Of a stretch of 64,000 nucleotides of DNA, positions 1-8,950 are shown piece after piece. The position numbers and the translations under genes were made by a program. Each line of letters starts with the position of its first letter. Position 1 is the first letter of the stretch. The DNA comes from Nesterenkonia lutea (lineage in GTDB: Bacteria; Actinomycetota; Actinomycetes; Actinomycetales; Micrococcaceae): assembly GCF_014873955.1 (NCBI RefSeq), contig NZ_JADBED010000001.1, forward strand, positions 2,604,001-2,668,000, read 5' to 3'. The notes beneath the pieces are model-generated. The model was not told the origin of the DNA, searched no databases, and saw nothing but the letters and a program-made list of their open reading frames with translations.

Positions 1-83
1 ATGTAGACGGCTGCGGTGTAGCCAGCCGGGCCGGAGCCGACGATGACCACGTCATGTACCTGGTCAGGGGTCTGTTCAGTCAC
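1..83 (-). CDS. trxB: Thioredoxin reductase, N-terminal fragment (runs off the window)
   Basis: Only the first ~28 codons are present. Read on the minus strand they give VTEQTPDQVHDVVIVGSGPA followed by GYTAAVY, the FAD-binding GxGxxG Rossmann motif that opens thioredoxin reductases. The enzyme reduces thioredoxin with NADPH in the cytoplasm. An AAGGA box (95-99) precedes two possible GTG starts, at 83 and 89; 83 has the better spacing (10 nt). Its position next to murJ, a perfect SigR-type promoter upstream (126-151), and the usual actinobacterial trxB-murJ neighbourhood support the call. Another FAD-dependent pyridine nucleotide-disulphide oxidoreductase cannot be excluded from the fragment alone. 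Confidence 0.85.
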   Translation of the reverse strand, partial: MTEQTPDQVHDVVIVGSGPAGYTAAVY

Positions 84-122
84 AATCACATGTCCTTAGC
101 AACGGTCGTGGTGTCTGGAATA

Positions 123-151
123 TTGAACATCATCGATGTTCAACCTATTCC
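123..151 (-). promoter_or_regulatory. SigR/SigH-type promoter of trxB, with an inverted repeat in the spacer
   Basis: On the minus strand GGAAT (147-151) is followed by exactly 18 nt and then GTT (126-128). This matches the SigR (Streptomyces) / SigH (Mycobacterium) consensus GGAAT-N18-GTT for disulphide-stress genes, of which trxB is a classic target. The spacer also holds a perfect inverted repeat: 9-bp arms TTGAACATC (123-131) and GATGTTCAA (135-143) around 3 bp. Promoter assignment is by pattern only. Confidence 0.7.
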
Positions 152-219
152 TTCATCCGTCAGCCTACTGGAGCCATGCGTGTGTCCCCACTGGTGCCGA
201 GGCGCCCTCGCGGCGGCTC

Positions 220-2139
220 TCAGTCCAGGCTGATCTCGGTCAGTTCTGCACTGAAGGGAAGATCGGCCTGATCCGGCGAATCCTGGGTGGGCAGCTCGGT
301 GATGTTGATGATCACATAGGCGGCATCGGTCTCGCCGTCGAGCTCCACAGTGGTCTCGTTCCAGTTGAGGGTGCCCGTTCCGACCTGCTCGGCGCCCTCG
401 AGACTGGCCGTGTCATTGGTCAGGACCTCGAAGCTGCCGCCCGAGGCACCGTCCGCCTGGTTGATCGTGACGCTGGAGACCTCGGCGGGCTCCTCCAGCT
501 CCGCGACGAGGGCCACGCTGGAGCTGAATCCGCCGAAGTCCGCCGTGGCGAAGGACAGCGTCACCCAGGAGCTGGAGGTGTCGCCGTCGTAGAGGTTGGG
601 CAGCTGGGGATCGCGGTCCGCGATGAGCTCCGGAGAGTCGGGCACGACCCTGCTGACCTCGGCGATGGCGGGCTCTGGACCGGCGTCCTCGGCGGGTGAG
701 GATTCCTCGCTGGGCTCCTCCTCCTCGGACTCGGCCGGCTCCTCAGCGGGCTCGTCCTGCTGTGCGTCCTGCTGCTCGGAGTCCTCGGGGGCGGAGGCAT
801 CCTCGACCTCGCCTCCGCGCAGGCTGAGGAACATGATGACCGCAGCCACCACCAGCACGGCAGCGAGGGCCACGGCGAGGACCCAGCGGCGGGGGCCGGG
901 CTTCTCATCCCGGAACTCAGCGTCTGCGTCTTCCTCTTCGAAGTGCGTCTGGCCCGGCGCGGCACGGTCCGCGTCGACGGCCGGCGGAGAGTCTCGAGCG
1001 GGGGCCGGCTGTGCGTCCTGCGGCCCTGGCGCTGAGCTCGGTGCCTGCAGGGCTGCTTCCTCCTCGATGCTCGGGACGGGACGGATCAGTCCGGTGAAGG
1101 ACAGGGCGTCCCTGAGTCGAGCCGGTGCGCCTGGCGGCGGGGTGGCTCCGGCGCCAGGGGAGGGCAGGACGGGGGGCAGGTCGTAGTCGTCCACCGGTCC
1201 ATCCGGAGGATTGTCCACGACCTCCTCACCGTCGGCCAGCCGGGCCTCATCGTCATGACTGTCACGATGTTCGCTGCTGTCCTCGACCTCGCTGCCCTCG
1301 GCTTGCGAGTCACTGGCCTCGGCGGGGCCGGTGCCCAGGGGCGCATCATCCGCGGCGCGGCGTGCACCTGCAGCGGCACCGGTGGCGATTCCTGCACCAG
1401 CGGTCCGCGTGGATGCCGCACCTGCAGCGCCCGTTCCGCCGGTGCTGCGCCCGTCAGCCTCGGCGTCGAGGAGCGCAGAGAAGTCCTCTTCGGTGTCACC
1501 CGCGGGATCGGCTGAACGCACCTCCATGTCGCTGCGCAGGAAGGACGCTGCCCCGGCGCGGGCCTGTTCTTCCTGCTCGGCGGCCATGGCGAGCGCGGCG
1601 GCGTCGTTCTCGGAGTTCAGGCGGCGGTTCAGCGAGTCGGAGACCTTGTCGAGAAAAGCCGGTCGGCGGCGGCGGAAGCGGCGCGCGGGGTCCTCCGGGC
1701 GTTCAGCCTCCCCATGCAGGGCAGCGTAGTACTCGTCGTCGTCGTCATAGGTCTCCGGCTCCATCACGCGGGACTGGCCGAAGAGCTCGGAGCCGAGGGA
1801 GTCGGTGAAGAAGGGCTCCACGTACGGGGCGGAGTCGGGGACCACGAGGTCGAGAAGGTGGTTGGGGTCCACCAGGGAGGAGATCAGATAGGTCCGCTCC
1901 TCGGCGAGTCCGAGGTCGAGGACCTGGACGTCGGAGTCCCGGGCACCGATGGCGAGCTCCCGTGCGGAGGTTGCGACCTGCTTGGCGTTGGACCGGGAGG
2001 CCAGCAGGATGCTGACGTCGCGGTCGAGGACCTCGTCACTGGCCTGAAAGACGATGTCCTGATCGGCAGAGGTCACCACATGGTGGGTGATGCGGTATCG
2101 CCCTCCAACAACATCGCCGACGCCGAAAGGCTGGGCCAC
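220..2139 (-). CDS. MurJ-associated pseudokinase with single TM and extracellular discoidin-like domain
   Basis: About 639 aa. Residues ~1-110 resemble the N-lobe of a Ser/Thr kinase (VVGGRYRITHHV at the glycine-rich strand), but the VAIK lysine is absent (RDVSILLA). No HRD or DFG motif follows, so it cannot be an active kinase. Then come a long acidic/low-complexity cytoplasmic linker, one TM helix (WVLAVALAAVLVVAAVIMFL) behind a basic RR, an acidic Glu/Ser-rich stalk, and a C-terminal beta-rich domain of the F5/8C (discoidin) type, with LPNLYDGDTSSSWVT typical of that fold. In Mycobacterium tuberculosis the same parts are fused to the C-terminus of MviN/MurJ (Rv3910), where the phosphorylated pseudokinase recruits FhaA; here they form a separate gene 70 bp downstream of murJ. 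I chose the GTG at 2139 because AGGAGG lies 4 nt before it; a GTG at 2196 would add 19 residues without a good ribosome site. Confidence 0.72.
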   Translation of the reverse strand: MAQPFGVGDVVGGRYRITHHVVTSADQDIVFQASDEVLDRDVSILLASRSNAKQVATSARELAIGARDSDVQVLDLGLAEERTYLISSLVDPNHLLDLVVPDSAPYVEPFFTDSLGSELFGQSRVMEPETYDDDDEYYAALHGEAERPEDPARRFRRRRPAFLDKVSDSLNRRLNSENDAAALAMAAEQEEQARAGAASFLRSDMEVRSADPAGDTEEDFSALLDAEADGRSTGGTGAAGAASTRTAGAGIATGAAAGARRAADDAPLGTGPAEASDSQAEGSEVEDSSEHRDSHDDEARLADGEEVVDNPPDGPVDDYDLPPVLPSPGAGATPPPGAPARLRDALSFTGLIRPVPSIEEEAALQAPSSAPGPQDAQPAPARDSPPAVDADRAAPGQTHFEEEDADAEFRDEKPGPRRWVLAVALAAVLVVAAVIMFLSLRGGEVEDASAPEDSEQQDAQQDEPAEEPAESEEEEPSEESSPAEDAGPEPAIAEVSRVVPDSPELIADRDPQLPNLYDGDTSSSWVTLSFATADFGGFSSSVALVAELEEPAEVSSVTINQADGASGGSFEVLTNDTASLEGAEQVGTGTLNWNETTVELDGETDAAYVIINITELPTQDSPDQADLPFSAELTEISLD

Positions 2140-2209
2140 AAGTCCTCCTGGGTCCGGGAAACTTCCTGTCCGCTCATGGGAAGCGGCCAGGAACACATCA
2201 GGGGCAAGC

Positions 2210-3961
2210 CTACCGGGCGAGCCTGGACAATGCAGGGAGCCGGCGGGCCAGCGGCGCGATCGCCGCAGTGAACTCCTCGACCTTGAGCCAGCGCAGCATC
2301 AGCACGAACACCACGGCCATGACCACGCCGACGACGGCGCAGCTGGCCACCGCGGTGAAGATCGACTCCCAGGCGAAGCCCCAGGAGTAGCCGCCCAGCA
2401 GCCACAGCGTCCCGGCCCCGGCGGCCCCCGCCACTGCCGCACAGGCGCCGGAGCGCAGGTATGCGCTCAGCACGGAGGCGAAGTCGTAGCCTCCCCAGCG
2501 GCGGACCACCAGCAGATGACAGATCAGGTACTGCAGCACATGCAGGGCGGAGAACAGTCCGATGACGAGATAGGCGATGTTCTCCCCGTCGACGACGGTG
2601 GCCAGGCCATAGGCGGTGGTGAGACCCACGGCCGCGATGATCGCGTAGATCAGCATCGGTGTCTTGGCGTCCTCTGCCGAGTAGAACACGCGCATCAGAT
2701 AGAAGCTGGCGGAGCGGAAGGGCATGCCCAGCGCGAGCAGCACGAGCAGCTGACCGATGGCCGCGCCCGCAAGGTTCGCGTCCGCCGCCGCACCGCCGAA
2801 GATTCGACCCAGCGGGCCCGCCAGGACCAGCACCGCCACCATGGAGAACATCACCGGTATGGCGAAGATCCGCAGTCCCTCGTTGATGATCTCCCGGGAC
2901 CGGCCATAGCGTCTGAGGTCCATGGCGCGGGCCAGCTGGTTGAACAGCACCGTGGCGATGGAGAGCACGAAGACCGAATGCGGGAGGATCGCGATCAGCT
3001 CGGCGACGTTGGCCGCATACTCTCCCGGCACGGCGGCGCCCAGCTCCCCCATGTCCGCACGCGTCGCCGTCGCCCCGGAGATCAGCCGCATATAGGCGAG
3101 GTTGGCGAGGTTGCCGATCAGCATCGTGACCAGGGTCCACCCGGCGATCTTCCCAGTGGAGGCCAGCCCCATGCCCTTGAGGCCGAACTTCGGGCGCAGG
3201 CGCAGCCCCAGCCGAGACAGCGGCCACAGCAGCAGCGCAGCCTGGGCGATGATCCCGACCGTGTGCCCGGCCGCCAGCCAGATGGTCTGCTGGGCGGTCC
3301 ATTCGGTGAGCTGGTCATCGCTGGCGGCGTACTGCCCGAAGGTGATGATGAAGCTGAGGATCACACCGATGGCGATCACATTGTTGAGCACCGGGGCCCA
3401 CATGTACCAGCCGAATCGGGCGTTGGCGTTGAGCACCTGACCGGTGACCGCATAGAGCCCGTAGAAGAAGATCTGCGGCAGCGTCCAGATGGCGAAGGCG
3501 GTGCCCAGGGCGAGCATGGGCTCGGTCCAGCCGCGGGTCAGCGTGACCATGATCGGGTAGGCCGCCAGCGTGAGCAGAACGGTGAACACCGCCAGCACGG
3601 CGGCGGTCAGGGTCAGCAGCCGCGAGGTGTAGTCCGCGCCGCGATCCGGACGGCGGGCGGCCTTGATCAGCTGCGGGACCAGGACCACGTTGAACATGCC
3701 GCCGGCGAGCAGCAGGTAGAGGACATTGGGGACCGTGTTGGACTTCTCGAAGATGTCGGCCACCAGCGTGGTGGAGCCGATGGCCACGGCCAGCAGTGCG
3801 GTGCGCACGAACCCGAGCACTCGGGAGACCAGGGTTCCCGCGGCCATGACGGCGCTGGCACGGGCCATGCCCTTGGCCGGGAGGTGTCCCTGAGCTGCGG
3901 CGGGTTCCCCCTCAGGCGGGGGCGGCGGGCCGGTCTCGGTCTGTGGGGAAGTAGCTGTCAT
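2210..3961 (-). CDS. murJ: Lipid II flippase MurJ (MviN family)
   Basis: 583 aa polytopic membrane protein. Residues ~30-570 carry the MurJ/MviN pattern of about 14 helices, starting with the typical GTLVSRVLGFVRTALLAVAIG. A proline-rich cytoplasmic N-terminus of ~30 aa precedes it. It moves lipid-linked peptidoglycan precursor across the plasma membrane. Conserved features include RVLGFVR in the first helix and SREIINEGLRIF between helices 7 and 8. Unlike mycobacterial MviN it has no fused pseudokinase; that module is the next gene downstream (220-2139). The start is the first ATG, 9 nt behind a TATAGT box, so the mRNA is probably nearly leaderless. Family assignment is firm; the exact start is less sure (a Met at residue 32 is possible). 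Confidence 0.9.
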   Translation of the reverse strand: MTATSPQTETGPPPPPEGEPAAAQGHLPAKGMARASAVMAAGTLVSRVLGFVRTALLAVAIGSTTLVADIFEKSNTVPNVLYLLLAGGMFNVVLVPQLIKAARRPDRGADYTSRLLTLTAAVLAVFTVLLTLAAYPIMVTLTRGWTEPMLALGTAFAIWTLPQIFFYGLYAVTGQVLNANARFGWYMWAPVLNNVIAIGVILSFIITFGQYAASDDQLTEWTAQQTIWLAAGHTVGIIAQAALLLWPLSRLGLRLRPKFGLKGMGLASTGKIAGWTLVTMLIGNLANLAYMRLISGATATRADMGELGAAVPGEYAANVAELIAILPHSVFVLSIATVLFNQLARAMDLRRYGRSREIINEGLRIFAIPVMFSMVAVLVLAGPLGRIFGGAAADANLAGAAIGQLLVLLALGMPFRSASFYLMRVFYSAEDAKTPMLIYAIIAAVGLTTAYGLATVVDGENIAYLVIGLFSALHVLQYLICHLLVVRRWGGYDFASVLSAYLRSGACAAVAGAAGAGTLWLLGGYSWGFAWESIFTAVASCAVVGVVMAVVFVLMLRWLKVEEFTAAIAPLARRLPALSRLAR

Positions 3962-3970
3962 CGTCAGTGG

Positions 3971-3976
3971 ACTATA
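3971..3976 (-). promoter_or_regulatory. -10 box of murJ (TATAGT)
   Basis: TATAGT on the minus strand matches the sigma-A -10 consensus at 5 of 6 positions and ends 9 nt before the murJ ATG. No good -35 is visible. This implies a leader of only a few bases. Confidence 0.5.
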
Positions 3977-4090
3977 GCCCAGTCACCGGGGACCCGCCCT
4001 GCCGCGAACCGGCACGGTGCGCCTGACCCGCATCACTCGGCTGGAGCGTCCGGCTCAGCTGGTCTGCACGGCTCAGCTGGAGTGCCCGGG

Positions 4091-4645
4091 TCAGTTGGAC
4101 TGCACGGTCTCATCGATGACCTGGCGGGCGAGCGTGATGATGCGTCGCTCGTTGGGGAAGGAGAGGGTGCGGTCGAGTTCGTCCATGTTGACCCAGGCCA
4201 CGTCCACGGCTTCATGGTCGGGATCGTTCTCGATGCTCAGCTGCCCGCCCACCGCCTCCATCAGATAGTGGTGCACAGTCTTGTGCACCCGGTGCGTGGG
4301 CACGGTGAACCAGTATTCGATGCTGCCCAGCGAGGTCAGGATGGCACCTTCGACGCCGGTCTCCTCCGCGACCTCTCGGAGCGCAGCCTGTTCGTGCGTC
4401 TCGGCGCCCTCCGGGTGTCCTTTGGGCAGGCACCATTCCAACCTGCCGCCGCGGTTGTACCGGGCGATGATCGCGACGTCGAAACCAGTGGCAGCGGGCC
4501 GGATGATGACCCCGCCGGCGCTGACCTCCTCCACGGTGGGGAGGCTCCCCTGCTGGCGGGAGGACTGCCGGTTCGGCATGCGACGGGCGCCCATTGACAC
4601 TGTCAATGGGGTGCGCCGTTCACCACCGCTCTCCGGTCTGTTCAT
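4091..4645 (-). CDS. Nudix hydrolase
   Basis: 184 aa. A complete Nudix box (GX5EX7REUXEEXGU) spans residues 76-98: G76, E82, then REVAEETGV. The glutamates bind the divalent metal used to hydrolyse nucleoside-diphosphate-linked substrates. The N-terminal ~35 aa are basic and polar and not part of the domain. The gene is divergent from pcnA with about 75 bp between starts, an arrangement common in actinobacteria (MutT-like protein beside the CCA-adding enzyme). The ATG at 4645 was chosen because TAGAGT lies exactly 7 nt before it, predicting a leaderless transcript; an upstream ATG in the same frame would run into the promoter. The substrate cannot be told from sequence. Confidence 0.85.
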   Translation of the reverse strand: MNRPESGGERRTPLTVSMGARRMPNRQSSRQQGSLPTVEEVSAGGVIIRPAATGFDVAIIARYNRGGRLEWCLPKGHPEGAETHEQAALREVAEETGVEGAILTSLGSIEYWFTVPTHRVHKTVHHYLMEAVGGQLSIENDPDHEAVDVAWVNMDELDRTLSFPNERRIITLARQVIDETVQSN

Positions 4646-4652
4646 ACAGAAC

Positions 4653-4658
4653 ACTCTA
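4653..4658 (-). promoter_or_regulatory. -10 box for leaderless Nudix gene (TAGAGT)
   Basis: TANNNT box on the minus strand with 7 nt to the ATG at 4645. It fits a transcript starting at the A of the start codon. No clear -35. Confidence 0.45.
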
Positions 4659-4721
4659 ATGGCCGTGCAGGTCTGAACACGGCGAGCCCGTGCTGTGGGC
4701 ATATGGGACACTGTTTTCGCT

Positions 4722-6146
4722 ATGCCTTACCTCCCCTCTGGTTTCCCCGACGGCGCCTGGCTGCCGGACGTCGTCGTCGATCTCGGCAGACTCTTCGCCG
4801 CGCGCGGCTTCGAGCTCTCCCTGGTGGGGGGTCCCGTACGGGATCTCTTCCTCGGGCGGACATCCCCGGACCTGGACTTCACCACCGATGCCAGTCCGGA
4901 TCAGATCATCGCCACGGTCTCTGGGTGGGCCGAGGCACACTGGGACATCGGTCGGGATTTCGGCACCATCGGCCTGCGCAAGGGCGGGGACACCATCGAG
5001 GTGACCACCTATCGGGCCGAGGCGTATGACGCGACCTCGCGCAAGCCGCAGGTCAATTTCGGGACGGATCTGGGCGAGGACCTCGTGCGTCGCGACTTCA
5101 CCGTCAACGCGATGGCGCTGAAGCTGCCCAGCTTCGAGCTGGTGGACCCGCACGGGGGCGTGAAGGACCTGCACCTGCGGCTGCTGCGCACCCCGGCCAC
5201 GCCTGAGGAGTCTTTCTCTGATGATCCGCTGCGCATGATGCGCGCAGCGAGGTTCGTCTCCCAGCTGCGCATGGAGGTCGCACCCGAGGTGCGAGTGGCC
5301 ATGACCGAGATGGCCCGGCGTGTGGAGATCGTCTCCGCAGAGCGCGTCCGCGAGGAGCTGGTGAAGCTCATCTGCGGCGCCGATCCCAGTGCCGGGATCG
5401 ACCTGCTGGTGGAGTCGGGACTGGCGGAGATCATGCTCCCCGAGGTCCCCGCGCTCAAGCTCACCGATGATGAGCACCACCGGCACAAGGATGTCTATCA
5501 GCACTCGCTGAAGGTGCTGGAGCAGGCATGTTCGCTGGAGACCGACGCCGAGGGCCCGGTGCCCGGACCGGACTTCGTGCTGCGTTTCGCGGCGCTGATG
5601 CACGACGTCGGCAAGCCCAAGACCCGCCGCTTCGAACCGGGCGGGGCAGTCAGCTTCCGGCACCACGACGTCGTGGGCGCCAAGCAGACCCGCCGACGCA
5701 TGCAGGCGCTGAGGTTCGACAAGGCGACCATCTCTGCGGTCTGCCTGCTGGTGGAGCTGCACATGCGCTTCTACGGCTACGGCGATCAGGGATGGAGCGA
5801 CTCCGCGGTGCGACGCTACGTCACCGATGCCGGAGACCAGCTTCAGCGGCTGCATCGGCTGACGCGGTCGGATGTGACCACGCGAAACCGCAAGAAGGCT
5901 GCCCGACTGGACCATGCCTATGACGACCTCGAAGCACGCATCGCCGAGCTCGCCGAGCGTGAACAGCTGGAGCGGATACGGCCGCACCTGGACGGGGAGC
6001 AGATCATGTCCGTGCTGGGGATCCCTCCCGGCCCCGAGGTCGGACGGGCCTATAAGTTCCTGCTCGAGCACCGGATGGAGCACGGGCCCGTGCCCGAGGA
6101 GCAGGCGGTGCAGATCCTCAGGGAATGGGCCGTGACCCAGCCCTAG
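4722..6146 (+). CDS. pcnA: CCA-adding tRNA nucleotidyltransferase
   Basis: 474 aa from the ATG at 4722. Residues 33-53 hold the nucleotidyltransferase head signature LVGGPVRDLFLGR and DLDF, whose two aspartates bind catalytic Mg2+. RRDFTVNAMAL and the DPLRMMRAARF head/neck motifs follow, then an HD-type domain near residue 293 (LMHDVGKPKTR). It adds or repairs the 3' CCA end of tRNAs. Head plus HD domain matches the actinobacterial CCA/PcnA type. No ribosome site precedes the start; a GTG at 4695 would add nine residues. The 3' end overlaps the convergent glycosyltransferase gene by 29 bp. Confidence 0.93.
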   Translation: MPYLPSGFPDGAWLPDVVVDLGRLFAARGFELSLVGGPVRDLFLGRTSPDLDFTTDASPDQIIATVSGWAEAHWDIGRDFGTIGLRKGGDTIEVTTYRAEAYDATSRKPQVNFGTDLGEDLVRRDFTVNAMALKLPSFELVDPHGGVKDLHLRLLRTPATPEESFSDDPLRMMRAARFVSQLRMEVAPEVRVAMTEMARRVEIVSAERVREELVKLICGADPSAGIDLLVESGLAEIMLPEVPALKLTDDEHHRHKDVYQHSLKVLEQACSLETDAEGPVPGPDFVLRFAALMHDVGKPKTRRFEPGGAVSFRHHDVVGAKQTRRRMQALRFDKATISAVCLLVELHMRFYGYGDQGWSDSAVRRYVTDAGDQLQRLHRLTRSDVTTRNRKKAARLDHAYDDLEARIAELAEREQLERIRPHLDGEQIMSVLGIPPGPEVGRAYKFLLEHRMEHGPVPEEQAVQILREWAVTQP

Positions 6147-7545
6147 AGGACTCCGGGGAGCGGTCCTGGAGCTTCACCTGCGCGGCTGAGCGTCTGACCG
6201 GGTCCCGGGCCGGATGCAGGATGTCCAGCACCACCTGCACCATCAGGTAGCCCGTCGCTCCGATGTGACCGAGCACGGCGGCCACGTAGAGCACGGAGTC
6301 GAAGGAATGCTGCGGATCCTGCTCGCCCGCAAGGCTGGCCAGGTACATCCAGACGGCCCAGAAGTGGAGCACCTCGAACCCCTGCCAGATCAGGGCGTCC
6401 CTGATGCGCGGGGCCGCCAGCGCGATGAGCGGGACCAGCCAGATCATGAACTGCGGCGAATAGACCTTGTTGACCAGCAGGAACGCCGCCACGATCAGGA
6501 AGAGCAGCTGCACCATGCGTGGGGGCTTCGGCGCCAGCAGCCCCAGGACCAGGATCCCTGCGCAGCTGGCGGCGAAGAGCACAAAGGACCAGACCGAGAT
6601 GGTCTCCGCGGCCAGGCCCGTGCCGCCGCTGCGCTCGGCGATCACCTGCCAGATGTGCCAGGGGGAGGAATACCCGGCCCCGCGTTCAGCCGAGAGCTCG
6701 AAGAACTGTGCCCAGGAGCTGAAGCTCAGGATCATCGCCGGGACATTGAGCACCAGCCAGCTCGCCAGGGCGCCGAGCAGGGTGCGCAGGAAGACCGCCA
6801 TGGAGAGCCCGGAGTCCCGGCGCAGCACCAGCACGAGCACGGCCCCGAGCATGAACAGCGGGAACAGCTTGAAGGAGACCCCGACGCCGATCATCAGCCC
6901 CGCGCTCAGATGGGCCCCGCGCTGGAAGGCGAGCACCGCCAGTGCGAGCGCGGCCACCGCCCAGATGTCCCAGTTGATGCCGATGCCGAAGATGATGGCC
7001 GGTGACGCGGCGACGATCGCGGCGTCCCAGGGGCGAGCTCCGGCGGCCTTCATCACCGTCAGCACCAGAACCAGCCACACCAGGGCGGCGGCGGCGAAGC
7101 TGAGGTCCCAGTAGAGCAGCGAGGCGCGACCCTCCTCCCAGAGGATCCCCTCGAGGAGCTCGAGTCCCAGCAGGAACTGGGTCAGCGCCGCCGCAAGTGC
7201 GGCCACGACGCTGGTGAGCACCGGATACTCGAAGTACCCGGGAGCGATCAGCGGACTGAAGGGCTCCTCAGCGAGTCCGCGCTGGCTGTAGAGGGCGCTG
7301 ATGTCGGAATAGCAGCCCGCGTGAAAGACCTCCACCCCGCCCCAGCCGTTGATCCGGCAGTACTGGCTGGTCAGCGCCGAGAGCAGGATGGCCAGCACGG
7401 CGAGTCCGAGCAGCACCTGGGTCGGCCGCCAGCGTGGCCGCAGTCGCCGGCCCGCCGGTCCGCCGAAGCGGTCCGAGAGGTGCCGCAGCAGCGGATCATC
7501 CCGGCTGGCCGCGACCGGGAACCTGTCCTTCGGAGCTGGAGTCAT
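6118..7545 (-). CDS. GT87-like polytopic membrane glycosyltransferase
   Basis: 475 aa with about 10-12 predicted TM helices (for example [51 protein letters not shown]). The [13 protein letters not shown] segment in the first large external loop and the KLFPLF motif are typical of the GT-C/GT87 (DUF2029) family, which uses polyprenyl-phosphate mannose or related donors to glycosylate cell-envelope glycolipids on the outer face of the membrane. It sits between pcnA and ino1, so a link to phosphatidylinositol-mannoside-type envelope lipids is attractive but only inferred. The ATG is 7 nt behind TATCGT, so the transcript is probably leaderless. Its 3' end overlaps pcnA. Confidence 0.72.
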   Translation of the reverse strand: MTPAPKDRFPVAASRDDPLLRHLSDRFGGPAGRRLRPRWRPTQVLLGLAVLAILLSALTSQYCRINGWGGVEVFHAGCYSDISALYSQRGLAEEPFSPLIAPGYFEYPVLTSVVAALAAALTQFLLGLELLEGILWEEGRASLLYWDLSFAAAALVWLVLVLTVMKAAGARPWDAAIVAASPAIIFGIGINWDIWAVAALALAVLAFQRGAHLSAGLMIGVGVSFKLFPLFMLGAVLVLVLRRDSGLSMAVFLRTLLGALASWLVLNVPAMILSFSSWAQFFELSAERGAGYSSPWHIWQVIAERSGGTGLAAETISVWSFVLFAASCAGILVLGLLAPKPPRMVQLLFLIVAAFLLVNKVYSPQFMIWLVPLIALAAPRIRDALIWQGFEVLHFWAVWMYLASLAGEQDPQHSFDSVLYVAAVLGHIGATGYLMVQVVLDILHPARDPVRRSAAQVKLQDRSPESSRAGSRPIP

Positions 7546-7552
7546 CGGCTCA

Positions 7553-7558
7553 ACGATA
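7553..7558 (-). promoter_or_regulatory. -10 box for leaderless GT87 gene (TATCGT)
   Basis: TANNNT hexamer on the minus strand ending 7 nt before the ATG at 7545; no clear -35. Confidence 0.45.
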
Positions 7559-7687
7559 ACCCTCGGGCGGGTGGCCGGGGCTCGTGATGGCTATAGGCTT
7601 CTCGATCAGGGACACACCATGACCGGGGTCACCTTCACCGGATGCTGTGTCGTGACCGTTGAGCACGAGAACCACAAGGAGAACAAG

Positions 7688-8773
7688 TTGGCAGCAAAAC
7701 CTATCCGTGTCGCCGTCGTCGGCGTCGGAAACTGCGCGGCATCCCTCGTCCAGGGTGTGGAGTACTACAAGGACGCACCGGATGATCAGAAGGTCCCCGG
7801 GCTGATGCACGTGCGCTTCGGCGATTATCACGTCTCGGACGTGCAGGTCGTGGCCGCCTTCGACGTGGATGCCAAGAAGGTGGGCCTGGACCTGGCCGAG
7901 GCCATCTCCGCCTCGGAGAACAACACCATCAAGATCGCCGACGTGCCGGAGACCGGCGTCACCGTCCAGCGCGGCCCGACCCTGGACGGGCTCGGCAAGT
8001 ACTACCGCGAGACCATCGAAGAATCTGCGGCCGAGCCGGTGGACGTGGTGGCCGCGCTGAAGCAGGCGCAGGTCGAAGTGCTCGTCTGTTACCTGCCGGT
8101 GGGCTCGGAGGACGCGGCGCGCTTCTACGCACAGGCCGCGATCGATGCCGGCGTGGCGTTCGTGAACGCGCTTCCGGTGTTCATCGCAGGCACTCCGGAG
8201 TGGGCGGATAAGTTCACCGCCGCCGGGGTGCCGATCGTCGGTGATGACATCAAGTCGCAGATCGGTGCCACCATCACCCACCGCGAGCTGGCGCATCTCT
8301 TCGAGGATCGAGGGGTCCATCTGGACCGCACGTACCAGCTCAACGTGGGCGGGAACATGGACTTCAAGAACATGCTCGAGCGCGACCGGCTGGAGTCGAA
8401 GAAGACCTCCAAGACCCAGGCCGTCACCTCGAACACTTCGGCGAAGCTGGCCGCTCGCGATGTGCACATCGGCCCCAGCGACTACATCCAGTGGCTCGAT
8501 GATCGAAAGTGGGCCTTCATCCGGTTGGAGGGCCGCAACTTCGGGGACGCCCCGGTGTCCATCGAGCTCAAGCTGGAGGTCTGGGATTCACCGAACTCGG
8601 CGGGCGTGATCATCGACGCCGTCCGCGCGGCGAGGATCGGTCTGGACCGCGGCATCGGCGGTCCGCTGCTCTCGGCGTCGAGCTACTTCATGAAGTCCCC
8701 GCCGGAACAGTTCCACGACGACATCGCCCACGAGAAGGTCGAGGCCTTCATCCGAGGCGAAGTCGACCGCTGA
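7688..8773 (+). CDS. ino1: myo-Inositol-1-phosphate (inositol-3-phosphate) synthase
   Basis: 361 aa. It converts glucose 6-phosphate to myo-inositol 1-phosphate with internally recycled NAD+, the first step towards phosphatidylinositol and mycothiol in actinobacteria. The N-terminal Rossmann motif is [13 protein letters not shown] (residues ~7-19). Family-defining stretches follow: [27 protein letters not shown], and [10 protein letters not shown] near the end. I place the start at the TTG at 7688 because AAGGAG (7676-7681) lies 6 nt upstream; earlier in-frame codons would extend through the promoter. A weak TAGGCT -10 (7594-7599) would give an ~85-nt leader. The gene stands alone and is followed by a 73-bp palindrome. 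Confidence 0.93.
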   Translation: MAAKPIRVAVVGVGNCAASLVQGVEYYKDAPDDQKVPGLMHVRFGDYHVSDVQVVAAFDVDAKKVGLDLAEAISASENNTIKIADVPETGVTVQRGPTLDGLGKYYRETIEESAAEPVDVVAALKQAQVEVLVCYLPVGSEDAARFYAQAAIDAGVAFVNALPVFIAGTPEWADKFTAAGVPIVGDDIKSQIGATITHRELAHLFEDRGVHLDRTYQLNVGGNMDFKNMLERDRLESKKTSKTQAVTSNTSAKLAARDVHIGPSDYIQWLDDRKWAFIRLEGRNFGDAPVSIELKLEVWDSPNSAGVIIDAVRAARIGLDRGIGGPLLSASSYFMKSPPEQFHDDIAHEKVEAFIRGEVDR

Positions 8774-8799
8774 CCCACCCCCTCTCCCATCCTTCCCCG

Positions 8800-8872
8800 C
8801 GTTTTACCGGGGTCTACGTGGTCTACCGTGGTTCCCGCAGCACTGGTAAACCCCGCAAGACCCGGTAAAACG
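8800..8872. repeat. 73-bp palindromic repeat element, copy 1
   Basis: Perfect 11-bp inverted termini, CGTTTTACCGG and CCGGTAAAACG, bound a 73-bp unit (arms extend to ~17 bp with one gap). Inside is a second inverted pair, CTACCG (23-24 bp from the left end) and CTGGTA. An element of exactly the same length and internal spacing lies at 9870-9942. Copy 1 lies between the convergent ino1 and K+ channel genes, so it could also fold as a bidirectional terminator. Confidence 0.8.
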
Positions 8873-8950
8873 CTGGGGAGAGGACAAGGTCGACGACCCC
8901 GTGACCCGGTTCGCGCGGCACCGTCGGCACGCCACCCCGGAGGCGAACGC

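Noticed and set aside
2087..4597. An 836-codon open frame on the plus strand opposite murJ and the Nudix gene
   Set aside because: It runs antisense to clear genes, has Gln/His/Gly/Arg-rich composition and no domain; it arises from GC3 codon bias. Similar long shadow frames (4656-6083 minus, 50295-52484 minus, 60568-61854 minus) were dropped for the same reason.
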